This document shows, one piece after another, positions 17,860 through 26,751 of a stretch of DNA of 64,000 nucleotides. The notes beneath the pieces are model-generated. The model saw nothing but the letters and a program-made list of their open reading frames with translations. It did no database searches and was not told the DNA's origin. A program made the translations under genes and the position numbers. The stretch is from an uncultured Bacteroidota bacterium. GTDB lineage: Bacteria; Bacteroidota; Bacteroidia; Flavobacteriales; Flavobacteriaceae. Position 1 is the stretch's first letter, and each line of letters opens with the position of its first letter. The stretch is taken from the NCBI GenBank assembly GCA_902613595.1, contig CACMHY010000003.1, positions 62,001 to 126,000 on the forward strand, written 5' to 3'.

Positions 17860-18735
17860 CTAAATATAAACGAATTTATTCGGTAATATTCCCTCAACGT
17901 CAAGCTTTATTAGAAAAGTATGTCCACTATGGGGAGATTCAATTAAATTCTTTTTTGACAAACTTTGTGTTGCAGAAGTAACTAACAAATAATTAAGATT
18001 TTCTCCTCCAAAACAACATGATGTTATATCTCTTGCTGGAAGTTTAATACTATCGATTATCTTACCAGTTTTTGGACTCCAGCAGTATATTCCATACCCA
18101 CCGTAATGTGCAATCCAAAGATTTCCATTCTTATCTATTGACATTCCATCAGGAGTTCCTAATTCGAAGGGTACTTTGATCACAACTTTTTGAAACTCAA
18201 TTTGATTCTTTTTTTGATTAAAATTATAAGCTTTAATTTCCTGAGTTGGACTATCTATGAAGTACATTTTTCTATAATTACTTGTCCATGCTATACCATT
18301 TGATACACTAATTTTAGTTAATTTCTTTTTAAATTTGAGATCACTTGAAATACAATAAAGTGATCCTGCCCCGGATTTTAACTCATTGTTAATAGTTCCT
18401 ATCCATAAGTTCCCGTTTAAATCACATTTACCATCATTAAATCTATCCACAAATTTTTCATTTTTTAATTCTGTAATCCACTCAATTTTTTCAGAAAATA
18501 GATCAAAACTTGCAATTCTTAAATCTAGTGCTAAAACAAGTTTACCATCGTGAGCTTCTGTCACTAAAGATAATTTGTGGTTGAATTGATATCGTCTTAT
18601 TTTTTTAGAAGATATTTTGAAGCTATAAAGAATGCCTTTATTTATATCAACCCAAAAAAAACTTTTACTGCTTTGGTGCCAGTAAGGACTTTCTCCAAGA
18701 CTACAGTTATATTTTGAAATCACTTCATATCTCAT
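17860..18735 (-). CDS. SMP-30/gluconolactonase family lactonase
   Basis: A 291-residue, six-bladed beta-propeller without signal peptide, so cytoplasmic. It shows the full set of metal/active-site motifs: LGESPYWHQ (Glu), RFNDGKCDLNGNLWIGT (Asn), SVSNGIAWTSN (Asn) and GTPDGMSIDKNGNLWIAHYGG (Asp). These enzymes open aldonolactones made by sugar dehydrogenases. The neighbouring SDR and zinc dehydrogenase are plausible lactone producers, so dehydrogenase, lactonase and downstream steps fit one pathway. Confidence 0.93.
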   Translation of the reverse strand: MRYEVISKYNCSLGESPYWHQSSKSFFWVDINKGILYSFKISSKKIRRYQFNHKLSLVTEAHDGKLVLALDLRIASFDLFSEKIEWITELKNEKFVDRFNDGKCDLNGNLWIGTINNELKSGAGSLYCISSDLKFKKKLTKISVSNGIAWTSNYRKMYFIDSPTQEIKAYNFNQKKNQIEFQKVVIKVPFELGTPDGMSIDKNGNLWIAHYGGYGIYCWSPKTGKIIDSIKLPARDITSCCFGGENLNYLLVTSATQSLSKKNLIESPHSGHTFLIKLDVEGILPNKFVYI

Positions 18736-18774
18736 ACTTACAAAAATTTATATCTATATAGACTTTGTATTACT

Positions 18775-19659
18775 CTAAGTCCAATATTCACTAATTTTCT
18801 CGTTAACAAATTTTACACTACGCTCAAGCTGATCAAAACCATCTACCCCATCCTCTATGCTTATCCAATTATCAAATCCTACTCTTTTAAGTTCTTTAAA
18901 AATAAGATCATAATCATTCATCCCTTTACCAACCTCACCATGACTAAGTATATTCGCGTAGCCAATTTTATCACTATCAATTTTTTTTAAATCATCTATT
19001 GTACCCGATTTTAGATATCTATCACTTGCATGCATGGTTACAACCCTATCAGATATGGAATACAGAAGATCAAGCGGTTCTTCTCCTGCTAAAAAAGTAT
19101 TACTTGGATCAAAGTTTACACCAAAACTTGGATGATTAATACTTTCTACTAAAGATTTAAAAACATCTTTTTTTTGAGCAAATTCTGGATATTTCCAAAA
19201 ATCATCTTTATAGTGATTCTCTAGAACAAGTGTAATTCCTCTTTTTTCAGCATATGATAAACAATCAGTAATACAATCTGATGCATATTTTAGTCCCTCC
19301 AATAAGGATAATCCTGGTCTATTTTGTCCAGATAAAACCCTACAATAACTACCACCGAGAATATAAGTCATATCTATCCACTGTTTTTGCTTTAAAATTT
19401 CTTTATCCCTAAATTTTTGATCAGGGTGAGTGAAATCTGGAGAACAGCACATCATGGGAATTTCCATTCCAATATCATCAACCATTCTTTTGAAATCTTT
19501 CCATCTTCTTTTGTCCTCCATTTCTAAAAAACCTGCATACCATTCTAATCCCTGAATGTTAAGCTTTGAGGCTAGTGAAATCCATTCTGAAATTTTCATG
19601 GTCCCATCCTTACACAAAGCTTTCATATATGCTTTTGGAAAAACAGCTAATTTTGGCAT
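18775..19659 (-). CDS. Sugar phosphate isomerase/epimerase family TIM-barrel protein
   Basis: A 294-residue xylose-isomerase-like TIM barrel of the AP endonuclease 2 superfamily, with no signal peptide. The metal ligands can be placed: TLVLENHYKD (Glu), FGVNFDPSNTFLAG (Asp), VTMHASDRYL (His) and WISIEDGVDGF (Glu). Members isomerise or epimerise sugars and keto-acids, and some act on 3-keto-glycosides or inosose. Placement between an SDR and an SMP-30 lactonase supports a role in an oxidative sugar pathway; the precise reaction is open. Confidence 0.88.
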   Translation of the reverse strand: MPKLAVFPKAYMKALCKDGTMKISEWISLASKLNIQGLEWYAGFLEMEDKRRWKDFKRMVDDIGMEIPMMCCSPDFTHPDQKFRDKEILKQKQWIDMTYILGGSYCRVLSGQNRPGLSLLEGLKYASDCITDCLSYAEKRGITLVLENHYKDDFWKYPEFAQKKDVFKSLVESINHPSFGVNFDPSNTFLAGEEPLDLLYSISDRVVTMHASDRYLKSGTIDDLKKIDSDKIGYANILSHGEVGKGMNDYDLIFKELKRVGFDNWISIEDGVDGFDQLERSVKFVNEKISEYWT

Positions 19660-19686
19660 ATCGAAAAATTTAACTGCACACCATTT

Positions 19687-20478
19687 CTAGGTTAGATTTA
19701 ATGGGTCCTTAGAGATATTTCTTCCAATCATAGGATATTGTTCTAGATCAATTACCTGTCCACTGACTGGACCACTCTCATCCGAAAGCCAATAAGTTGC
19801 TAATGATGCAATTTCTTTAGGTAAAAGAATTCTACCCGAAGGAGCATATATATTTGGCAGATTTTTGTACCAATCATGTTTTAAACCATGATTTTTTTTT
19901 CGCTCAACCTCCTTTTCTGTTAAAACCCATCCTGGATTAATTTGATTAACTCTCACATTATTCTTTCGATGAAGACTGTCACCTAAATTACGTGTCAAAG
20001 TCATTAGAGCCCCTTTTGAAATACTATAAGCTAACAAATTTGGCTCTCCACTCCATGCATTTACAGATCCAATATTCAAGACTGATCCCTTGGATTTAGT
20101 TAAATAAGGCAAAGCAGATTTAATAAGAAAAAACGGTGCAAAAGTGTTTACTTTCAAAACACCGTTTAAAAGTTTTAGATCAGTATTATCAATATTGGAA
20201 TTAATAACCAAAGCAGCATTATTTACAATCCCATCGATCTTATTCCATTTTTTTATTGCTAGTGATACTAATCTATCAGAACACCCATCATTTGCAAGGT
20301 CTTCTATATGAAAAATACAATTTTCTTTTCCCAGTATCTTTCTAAGATTCTCAGCTAATTCCTCCTCTAAACCATGAATTACTAATTTCGCACCCTCGGA
20401 AATAAATTTTATTGCTATCGCCTTTCCAATTCCCATTGTACTTCCTGTAATTATAATGACTTTATCTTTTAACCTCAT
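19687..20478 (-). CDS. SDR family oxidoreductase
   Basis: A 263-residue classical short-chain dehydrogenase. The NAD(P) motif TGSTMGIGKAIA is near residue 11, the NNA motif is in GIVNNAALV, the catalytic Ser is in NIGSVNAWSG, and Tyr and Lys are in AYSISKGAL. The sequence ends with the usual PEEIA-like loop and GQVIDLEQYP. It directly abuts the zinc dehydrogenase gene (no intergenic base), so the two are cotranscribed and perhaps coupled. A sugar or keto-acid is the likely substrate from context. Confidence 0.93.
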   Translation of the reverse strand: MRLKDKVIIITGSTMGIGKAIAIKFISEGAKLVIHGLEEELAENLRKILGKENCIFHIEDLANDGCSDRLVSLAIKKWNKIDGIVNNAALVINSNIDNTDLKLLNGVLKVNTFAPFFLIKSALPYLTKSKGSVLNIGSVNAWSGEPNLLAYSISKGALMTLTRNLGDSLHRKNNVRVNQINPGWVLTEKEVERKKNHGLKHDWYKNLPNIYAPSGRILLPKEIASLATYWLSDESGPVSGQVIDLEQYPMIGRNISKDPLNLT

Positions 20479-21516
20479 TCAAACTGGTTTTAAAATACTT
20501 TTTATAATTTTTCCAGAATGCATTTCACTAAATGCATTTTCCCATTCTTCGATTGACCAAACTCCGCCAATGATTGGTTTTACATTTAAAGTTCCTGCAG
20601 ACAACAACTGAATAACTTTTTCCCAAATAGGCCAATTATGACTAAAACTTCCTTGCAAACGAATATTTTTTTGAACAATGATATCTAAAGAAAAATCTAG
20701 TGGCTGTGGTCCCCAGCCAACCTTAGTTATTTGCCCATTTGGTCTAACATTATCCATTGCAATTTTAAGAGTCTTGCTAACTCCAGCAGCATCAATTACT
20801 AAATCAACTCCAAGACCATCTTTTTCTTTAGCCCAGCTTGAAACATTATTTACTATTGAATTTATATTGTAATTTTTCAATTTGTCAAGCCTAGACCTAT
20901 CACTTTCGAGACCCAGCACAGCAACATCTGCACCACATATTTTTGCAATTACCGCGCAAAGAATTCCAATTGTTCCCGGTCCTATAACAAGAACTTTGTC
21001 TCCTGGTTTTATTTTTGAGTTTATTACAACTGCATTATATGCGACACAACATGGTTCTGTTAAACAAGCTTCCTCAAATGATAAATTGGCAGGAATATGA
21101 TGAAGACACCTAGCAGGTGTTCTGACATATTTGGTCATGGCGCCATCAATACCATAACCAAAACCTTTTCTTGCCGGGTCAAGATTATAAAGACCAGCTT
21201 TAGTTAAAGGGCTTTCGGTATCAATAACAGCGGCTGTTTCACTAACTACTCTATCACCAATTTTCCAATTTTTTACTTTATCTCCTATTTTGGTAATCAC
21301 TCCTCCAAATTCATGTCCTAAAACTACAGGGTAATTTACTTTCCAACTGTGGTCTGAAGTCCATTGATGAAGATCGGAACCACAAACACCAACGTTTTCT
21401 ACTTGGAGTAAAACATCATGATCACCAATTTCTGGTAATTTAATATCTCTTAATTCGACTGATCCTTTTACACTAGAGTAATTAACAACTGCTGTAATTT
21501 TATTTGGAAGCAACAT
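20479..21516 (-). CDS. Zinc-type alcohol/polyol dehydrogenase (MDR family) lacking structural-zinc cysteines
   Basis: A 345-residue medium-chain dehydrogenase. Catalytic zinc ligands are visible: Cys45 in VGVCGSDLHQW, and His68-Glu69 in VLGHEFGGV. The cofactor motif is VLVIGPGTIGIL. The segment that normally carries the four structural-zinc cysteines (about residues 92-120, SETAAVIDTESPLTKAGLYN) has none, so the structural zinc is lost. Overall it resembles sorbitol or threonine dehydrogenases. It starts one base after the HPS/KGPDC-like gene ends and abuts the SDR gene. A sugar alcohol or aldonate substrate is inferred from context. Confidence 0.92.
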   Translation of the reverse strand: MLLPNKITAVVNYSSVKGSVELRDIKLPEIGDHDVLLQVENVGVCGSDLHQWTSDHSWKVNYPVVLGHEFGGVITKIGDKVKNWKIGDRVVSETAAVIDTESPLTKAGLYNLDPARKGFGYGIDGAMTKYVRTPARCLHHIPANLSFEEACLTEPCCVAYNAVVINSKIKPGDKVLVIGPGTIGILCAVIAKICGADVAVLGLESDRSRLDKLKNYNINSIVNNVSSWAKEKDGLGVDLVIDAAGVSKTLKIAMDNVRPNGQITKVGWGPQPLDFSLDIIVQKNIRLQGSFSHNWPIWEKVIQLLSAGTLNVKPIIGGVWSIEEWENAFSEMHSGKIIKSILKPV

Positions 21517-22227
21517 CTAATTTTTATTATCTAATACTTTTTGAGAATGGATAGCATCACATATTTTTTTCAAAGATGATCCTAAATTTCCATCTGCGGT
21601 TTTAAATGAATCTGCATCTATTACAAGTGGAGCGCCTAAAACAACTAAAGGTGCTCCATACCGAGGGCACATTATAGCCTGCTCAAGAGTTAAACCACCC
21701 ACAGCTTGAACAGGCACATCGACCGCTTTTACAATTTCTAGTAACTGGTCCAGTGGACTTGGTGCCTTTCCACCCTGTGCCTTAATACCTCTTCTTTCGT
21801 CATAACCAATATGGTGAATAATGTAATTGCATCCTAAATCTTCTAATAATTTAGCTCCATCGATCATATTATCGCTAACCATATTATCTCCCATTACCTT
21901 AATACCAAAATCTTTTCCTGCCTGAACAACACATTTAATAGTTTCAGGATGAGCTCTAGCCATTACAACTACATGAGATGCGCCAGCTTTTGCCATCATT
22001 TCTGCCTCAAGGTAACCTCCATCCATTGTCTTTAAATCTGCAACAATTGGTACTTTAGGAAATGAATTTCTTAAACGCCTAACACCATGTAATCCTTCAG
22101 CTAAAATTAAAGGTGTACCCGCTTCAAGCCAATCAACACCTGCTCTTAAAGCCATTGAAGCAGTATCTAAAGCCTCATCAATATTTGTTAAATCGAGAGA
22201 AATTTGAACTAGAGGTTTCATTTCCAA
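21517..22227 (-). CDS. 3-hexulose-6-phosphate synthase / 3-keto-L-gulonate-6-phosphate decarboxylase-like protein
   Basis: A 236-residue TIM barrel of the orotidine-5'-phosphate decarboxylase suprafamily. The Asp-x-Lys-x-x-Asp motif stands at residues 64-69 (VADLKTMDGG), Glu35 in DWLEAGTPL and Asp12 in SLDLTN occupy the positions of the other active-site acids, and IIHHIGYDERR matches the HPS/KGPDC strand. Family members form or break a C-C bond, or decarboxylate, through a Mg-stabilised enediolate on phosphorylated ketoses. No sugar kinase is in the cluster, so the phosphorylation step must be encoded elsewhere, or the substrate differs. Confidence 0.85.
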   Translation of the reverse strand: MEMKPLVQISLDLTNIDEALDTASMALRAGVDWLEAGTPLILAEGLHGVRRLRNSFPKVPIVADLKTMDGGYLEAEMMAKAGASHVVVMARAHPETIKCVVQAGKDFGIKVMGDNMVSDNMIDGAKLLEDLGCNYIIHHIGYDERRGIKAQGGKAPSPLDQLLEIVKAVDVPVQAVGGLTLEQAIMCPRYGAPLVVLGAPLVIDADSFKTADGNLGSSLKKICDAIHSQKVLDNKN

Positions 22228-22237
22228 AAATTAAAAT

Positions 22238-23599
22238 TTACAATGACCAACCTTTTCTATATTCCTTATGGACTAGTTCATTTGCAATTTGATTATTAGT
22301 GAATCTTAGATTTTTCGAATCCCAAATTAATCTTTGGTCTTTAAGACGAATAGCAATCATCCCAAGAAGAGCCATTTCAGTTAAAGGTCCTCCATAATCG
22401 AAATTTGATGAAGCCTGTTTTCCATCTTTGCATGCACGAATCCAATCTCCTTCATGAGAAGTTTTTACCCTTGGTATTGTTTTTTTAGGTTTTACATATT
22501 CATTCATCTTCTGCTCTGGTAATATTCTTAAGCCACTAGCTCCATGAGAGTCATGTATTATCTTTCCTTTGTCACCAACAAGCATAGCTCCACTTAAGGT
22601 AAACTTTTCGCCTGGTTTAAATTCCTCTGGAATTGGAGGCAAAATTCGACCGTCAGACCAAGTAAGATTAACTTCAGGATGTTTACCCCTTTTGGGAAAC
22701 TTCATTCTTACTATTGAGGCAGAGGGATATGTTTGTGATGATATTTCTGGAATCCAATGCGTAGATGTTGCCTGTATTTCAGTTGGAGATCCCAAATCAA
22801 GTGCATAAAATGAAGGGTCTAAAATATGGCAACCCATATCCCCCATAGAACCTGTACCAAAATCTAACCATGCTCTCCACGACAGAGGATGGTAATCTGG
22901 ATGATAGTCGCGATAAGGAGCTGGACCAAGCCAAAGATCCCAATCAAGACCTTCAGGAATTGGAGGTTTTTCTTTAGACATAGCTTTAACAGCGAATGTA
23001 TCCCATGCATTTCCTCCGACTGGCCTGTCTGTCCAGGCATAAATTTCTCTTACGGGTCCAATTGCATCATCATTTATCCATTCCTTTAGACTTCTTATTT
23101 CATCAGATGATCTACCCTGATTACCCATTTGAGTTTGCACATTTTGTTTTCTTGCTGCTTCTGTAATTTTCCTTGCCTCAAAAACGGTATGAGTAAGTGG
23201 CTTTTGGCAGTAAACGTGCTTACCTAATTTAATCGCCATCATTGTAATTACGGCATGATTATGATCAGGTGTGGCAACAATAACTGCATCAATGTCCTTT
23301 TGTCTTTCAAACATTTTTCTAAAATCTTTATATACTTTCGCCTTGGGATATTCTTTAAATGTAGGTGCAGATTGTTTGAAATCAACATCACACAAAGCAA
23401 CAATATTCTCTTCTCTGCAAGCACTTAAATTTCCTGATCCCATACCCCATTTCCTTACACCTACAGCAGCAATATTGAGCTTATCACTTGGTGCTTTATA
23501 ACCCTTTCCACCTAAGACATGTCTAGGTAAAATGATTAATCCAGGTATAACAGATGTTTTCTTTATAAAATTTCTACGGCTATCTCTCTTAACACTCAT
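22238..23599 (-). CDS. Gfo/Idh/MocA family oxidoreductase, Tat-exported
   Basis: A 453-residue NAD(P)-binding oxidoreductase, taking the ATG at 23599, which gives a proper Tat signal: MSVKRDSRRNFIKKT, with the twin-arginine motif followed by a hydrophobic stretch. Longer in-frame starts only add an unlikely 12-residue leader. The Rossmann motif is LNIAAVGVRKWGMG, and the sugar-dehydrogenase lysine is in VYCQKPLTH, where Gln replaces the usual Glu of the EKP motif. Export folded with bound cofactor is known for this subfamily. It is second in the eight-gene cluster and related to the gene at 27333-28781. Confidence 0.9.
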   Translation of the reverse strand: MSVKRDSRRNFIKKTSVIPGLIILPRHVLGGKGYKAPSDKLNIAAVGVRKWGMGSGNLSACREENIVALCDVDFKQSAPTFKEYPKAKVYKDFRKMFERQKDIDAVIVATPDHNHAVITMMAIKLGKHVYCQKPLTHTVFEARKITEAARKQNVQTQMGNQGRSSDEIRSLKEWINDDAIGPVREIYAWTDRPVGGNAWDTFAVKAMSKEKPPIPEGLDWDLWLGPAPYRDYHPDYHPLSWRAWLDFGTGSMGDMGCHILDPSFYALDLGSPTEIQATSTHWIPEISSQTYPSASIVRMKFPKRGKHPEVNLTWSDGRILPPIPEEFKPGEKFTLSGAMLVGDKGKIIHDSHGASGLRILPEQKMNEYVKPKKTIPRVKTSHEGDWIRACKDGKQASSNFDYGGPLTEMALLGMIAIRLKDQRLIWDSKNLRFTNNQIANELVHKEYRKGWSL

Positions 23600-23648
23600 T
23601 TGTTTTCTTTTAATTACCGATACATCAAGATACATTAAAAATAATAAG

Positions 23649-24182
23649 TTATGAATGTTTGAACTCTTTTAATTTGATCTGATTAAGTCCCCCCAAAAAT
23701 CTATTAATAGAAAGTGGACTAGGATGAATTGGATTACCAAGTTTTGTAAATCCAATACAGGACAAAGAAAATTTTGACCCTTCAAATATTTTTAAAATAA
23801 TTTTCATTTGATCTTTAAGATAGTCACGATTATTCACATTATTTCCCCAACATATAAGAACATCTTTGATTCTAAACTCTTCACTTTGGATAATCTCATT
23901 GATTATCGTCAGATTCTGTTTCAAATAATTTTTTTTTGGTTTTTTAGGTAAATCTATTGGTTTAGGATATCTGCCAGGGTATAGATTTACTAACCACCAA
24001 CCATCAAAACCATTTTGGTTTGCGATAGATTCTATATTCTTAGAAGTAGGATCCATAAAAGATTCATTTGCAGTACTTGGATTCAATCCTACTGCAAGAA
24101 GCTCTGAGTTACCTTTTCTTCCTAATAAAAATCTTTTCCTTTTGTCTTTTAATGGATAACAAATAATTTTTTTTGAAATCAT
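23649..24182 (-). CDS. DUF1643 family protein
   Basis: A 177-residue cytoplasmic protein with the DUF1643 pattern: LLAVGLNPSTANESFMDPTSK, GWWLVNLYPGR, a core IKDVLICWGNN and the C-terminal KLGNPIHPSPLS. The function is not established. It stands 13 bases upstream of the Gfo/Idh/MocA gene (50 bases from its preferred start) and is the first gene of the minus-strand run, although it is not an obvious sugar enzyme. It may simply share the promoter. Confidence 0.82.
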   Translation of the reverse strand: MISKKIICYPLKDKRKRFLLGRKGNSELLAVGLNPSTANESFMDPTSKNIESIANQNGFDGWWLVNLYPGRYPKPIDLPKKPKKNYLKQNLTIINEIIQSEEFRIKDVLICWGNNVNNRDYLKDQMKIILKIFEGSKFSLSCIGFTKLGNPIHPSPLSINRFLGGLNQIKLKEFKHS

Positions 24183-24259
24183 ATCTAATTTTTCATTTTA
24201 TATAAAATTTAGATGTACTAATTTTAGTTGGAATATAATTATAACATTTTCTTAATTGT

Positions 24260-24451
24260 ATGGAATTACTTTCATTTTTCTTATCTGTTTTCGGATTATT
24301 TATTCTTGCCAAAGGGATTAAACCCACACTAGAATTTATAAACAAAACAACTGAAAAAGAATTAGTGAAATTTTTTGGACTTATTGCTATACTTATAACG
24401 TTAATCTTTTATGTTTATGTTATGTTTAATTTTTTAAAAAAATATGTCTAA
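24260..24451 (+). CDS. Small membrane protein, two helices
   Basis: A 63-residue protein starting with ATG at 24260. It has two hydrophobic helices (LLSFFLSVFGLFILAKGI and LIAILITLIFYVYVMFNF) joined by a short charged loop (INKTTEKELVKFF). It is divergent from the DUF1643 gene. The composition and lysine-rich end are those of a genuine small membrane protein, but there is no family assignment and no obvious ribosome-binding site. Confidence 0.5.
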   Translation: MELLSFFLSVFGLFILAKGIKPTLEFINKTTEKELVKFFGLIAILITLIFYVYVMFNFLKKYV

Positions 24452-24466
24452 AAACTTTATCTAAAT

Positions 24467-24590
24467 ATGATAAGAAAATATCTATTATTGTTTTTAATTG
24501 TTGTGTCAGCGTCCAAAAAAAGACTTAAAAACCAAAAAATCTTATCAACTGATATGGATTTACGAGATTAATCAAAAAAATAAAAATTAG
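24467..24590 (+). pseudogene. Possible decayed small lipoprotein gene
   Basis: An ATG at 24467 opens a hydrophobic start (MIRKYLLLFLIVV) that lacks a lipobox cysteine and stops at 24571 after 34 residues. In the +1 frame, open from 24498, the text continues LLCQRPKKDLKTKKSYQLIW to a stop at 24588, which would supply a lipobox Cys exactly at the end of the hydrophobic stretch. A one-base shift near 24497 would join the two into a small lipoprotein. This may be a frameshifted remnant, a sequencing error or chance. Confidence 0.3.
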
Positions 24591-24671
24591 ATTGCTTAAA
24601 ATGGTTCATAAAAAAGAACAGTTTCGATCTTATGGAAATTGTTTTTTAGAGTTTATCCCAAAAAAAAATTT

Positions 24672-26723
24672 TTAATTGGTCTGAAAAGATGAAGCAGGCA
24701 AACCCTCTTTATTAAATAAAGTTGCGTCAAAATAATTTTGCCAACCATATCTTACAGTTTTGGGGTTCTTTACTTTTTTAGAATAAACCCTAACTTTATC
24801 ACCTATTATCTTAGCTTTTGCAGGATAATAAAAAGAATCTGATCCTGCAATTTCAAATCCGTCTAAAAGCCCTTTGGAGATAAGTCCAGATCCAACATAA
24901 TCAAAATAAAGATCTATATAAGAGTCATATGATTTTTTTGATTTATATAATGGTCCGCTCGCTACAACCTCTAATTTATTGTAATTATTAGCTAAGGCAA
25001 GTTTTGCTAACCTCAAACCAACATCTTGCTTATTAGCCGGGTGTATATCATCTTTTTCTCCTATGTCTAAAGTAACTGCCATACCTGTTTTTTCAACACC
25101 TAAAGTTTTTCTTTGTGCTTCTCTCAACTCTTGTGATAATTCGTTTGAAGTGTATATGTATGGTGCTATTTGTACAAAATAAAATGGTAGTTTTTCCTTC
25201 CATTTATCTCGCCAGTCCTCTATCAAACCAGTCAAAAGTTCTTTATAATCATAATAATTTGTGACATTTGCTTCTCCTTGATACCACAAAAATCCCTTAA
25301 TCTTATAGGGTATTAAAGGCTTTAACATTTTGTCATATAAAATACTATAAGTATTTGGGTTTTGAGTAGAAATACCTTTACTGATATTCTCCTTTAGAAT
25401 ATTATCTTGATTTAAAAGTTTTTTGGTTGTAAGATTATGCTTTTGAATTGAAGAGGCAAGGTAAAAAGCTGTATGCTTAAAACGCCACAAACCGGGATCA
25501 AAGTTTATACTATCATTTTTAGATTTAAGATACACTGGACCTCTGAAAGCACCTTCACCGACAATATCGAGAACTCTTATCGCCAAAATATTTTTACCTT
25601 TTTTTAGTAAGTTTTTGGGTATCTTATAGGATCTACTCTTACAGCAGGCAAAATCTTTTCCAATTAATCTTCCATTTATATAAGTGTAATCGTAATCATC
25701 TATCCCACCATCAACAACAAACACATAATCTCTCTGAGGCTCATCAATGTTAAATTCCTTTCTTATCCACATCACACCTTCTTCTGCCAAACTTCCATCT
25801 TTGAAAATATTCTCATAAGTAAAGATCTTTTTTTCAGAATTTTTAGTGTCAAAGGTATCCCAATTAGAATCATCAAAATCTACAGTTGAAAAGTCAGAAT
25901 CATCTAAATCTAATTTTGACCAATCTTCAATACTCTCTGGAATGTCAAAACTTTTAGCACTGAAATAGTTTTCATTTGCTTCTCTAGCTAATTTGTTATA
26001 TTTTTTTTCTTTAAGTCTTATTTCATCAAGCCCTCCCTCACTAAGAATTCTCTTTGCTTCGGTAGAACTTCCCTTTATACTTTCTAACTTTTCAATGCTT
26101 GTCCAGGCTTCAATTGGAGTACCTCCCCATGAACTATTTAAAATTCCAACTGGCACCCCAAGTTTTTGGTGGATTTCACGGGCAAAAAAATAGCCTACTG
26201 CACTGAAATCTTCAATATTTTCTCTATTTGCAATTTCCCATTTCGCATTATAAATATTTTTACCATTCAGATTCCTTGGCACAGAAAACATTCTAATTTT
26301 TGGATAATTTGCATTATTAATTTCATAATTTTTGTTTAATATTCTTGCACTCATAGGCCACTCCATATTTGATTGTCCAGATGTAAGCCAAACTTCTCCA
26401 ATCATAACATCCTCAAAAATGATTTCTTTTTCACCTGAATTAAATTTTATATCATACGGACCTCCATATTTTGGTGTTTTAATAGAAAACTTCCAACTAC
26501 CATCCTCTAAAATTTTACTTTTTGACTCTTCACCCCAACTACAAATTACTTTTATATCATTACCCGGAGAACCACTACCCCATATAGCAACATCTGAATT
26601 TTGTTGTAGTACCATGTGATCAGAAAAAACTGGTGCTATTTTTAATTCATTTTGATCATCATAGCAGGATGATAATAAAATCAGTAGAATAAATGAGGAT
26701 AGGTATAATAAATTTATTTTCAT
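24672..26723 (-). CDS. Sialate O-acetylesterase-like SGNH esterase (lipoprotein)
   Basis: A 683-residue lipoprotein (signal LLILLSSCYDD, Cys20). The sialate O-acetylesterase family motifs appear in order: MVLQQNSDVAIWGSG, WLTSGQSNMEWPM with the catalytic Ser, LNSSWGGTPIEAW, a beta-sandwich insertion (about residues 250-400, with WIRKEFNID and GKNILAIRV), FLWYQGEANV, and DDIHPANKQDVGLRLA with the Asp-x-x-His pair. Such enzymes deacetylate decorated glycans. It stands next to two exported oxidoreductases and DUF1080, so it probably prepares an acetylated polysaccharide for the locus. Confidence 0.93.
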   Translation of the reverse strand: MKINLLYLSSFILLILLSSCYDDQNELKIAPVFSDHMVLQQNSDVAIWGSGSPGNDIKVICSWGEESKSKILEDGSWKFSIKTPKYGGPYDIKFNSGEKEIIFEDVMIGEVWLTSGQSNMEWPMSARILNKNYEINNANYPKIRMFSVPRNLNGKNIYNAKWEIANRENIEDFSAVGYFFAREIHQKLGVPVGILNSSWGGTPIEAWTSIEKLESIKGSSTEAKRILSEGGLDEIRLKEKKYNKLAREANENYFSAKSFDIPESIEDWSKLDLDDSDFSTVDFDDSNWDTFDTKNSEKKIFTYENIFKDGSLAEEGVMWIRKEFNIDEPQRDYVFVVDGGIDDYDYTYINGRLIGKDFACCKSRSYKIPKNLLKKGKNILAIRVLDIVGEGAFRGPVYLKSKNDSINFDPGLWRFKHTAFYLASSIQKHNLTTKKLLNQDNILKENISKGISTQNPNTYSILYDKMLKPLIPYKIKGFLWYQGEANVTNYYDYKELLTGLIEDWRDKWKEKLPFYFVQIAPYIYTSNELSQELREAQRKTLGVEKTGMAVTLDIGEKDDIHPANKQDVGLRLAKLALANNYNKLEVVASGPLYKSKKSYDSYIDLYFDYVGSGLISKGLLDGFEIAGSDSFYYPAKAKIIGDKVRVYSKKVKNPKTVRYGWQNYFDATLFNKEGLPASSFQTN

Positions 26724-26751
26724 CGTTTTTTAAACTTAATTGTTTTCATAA

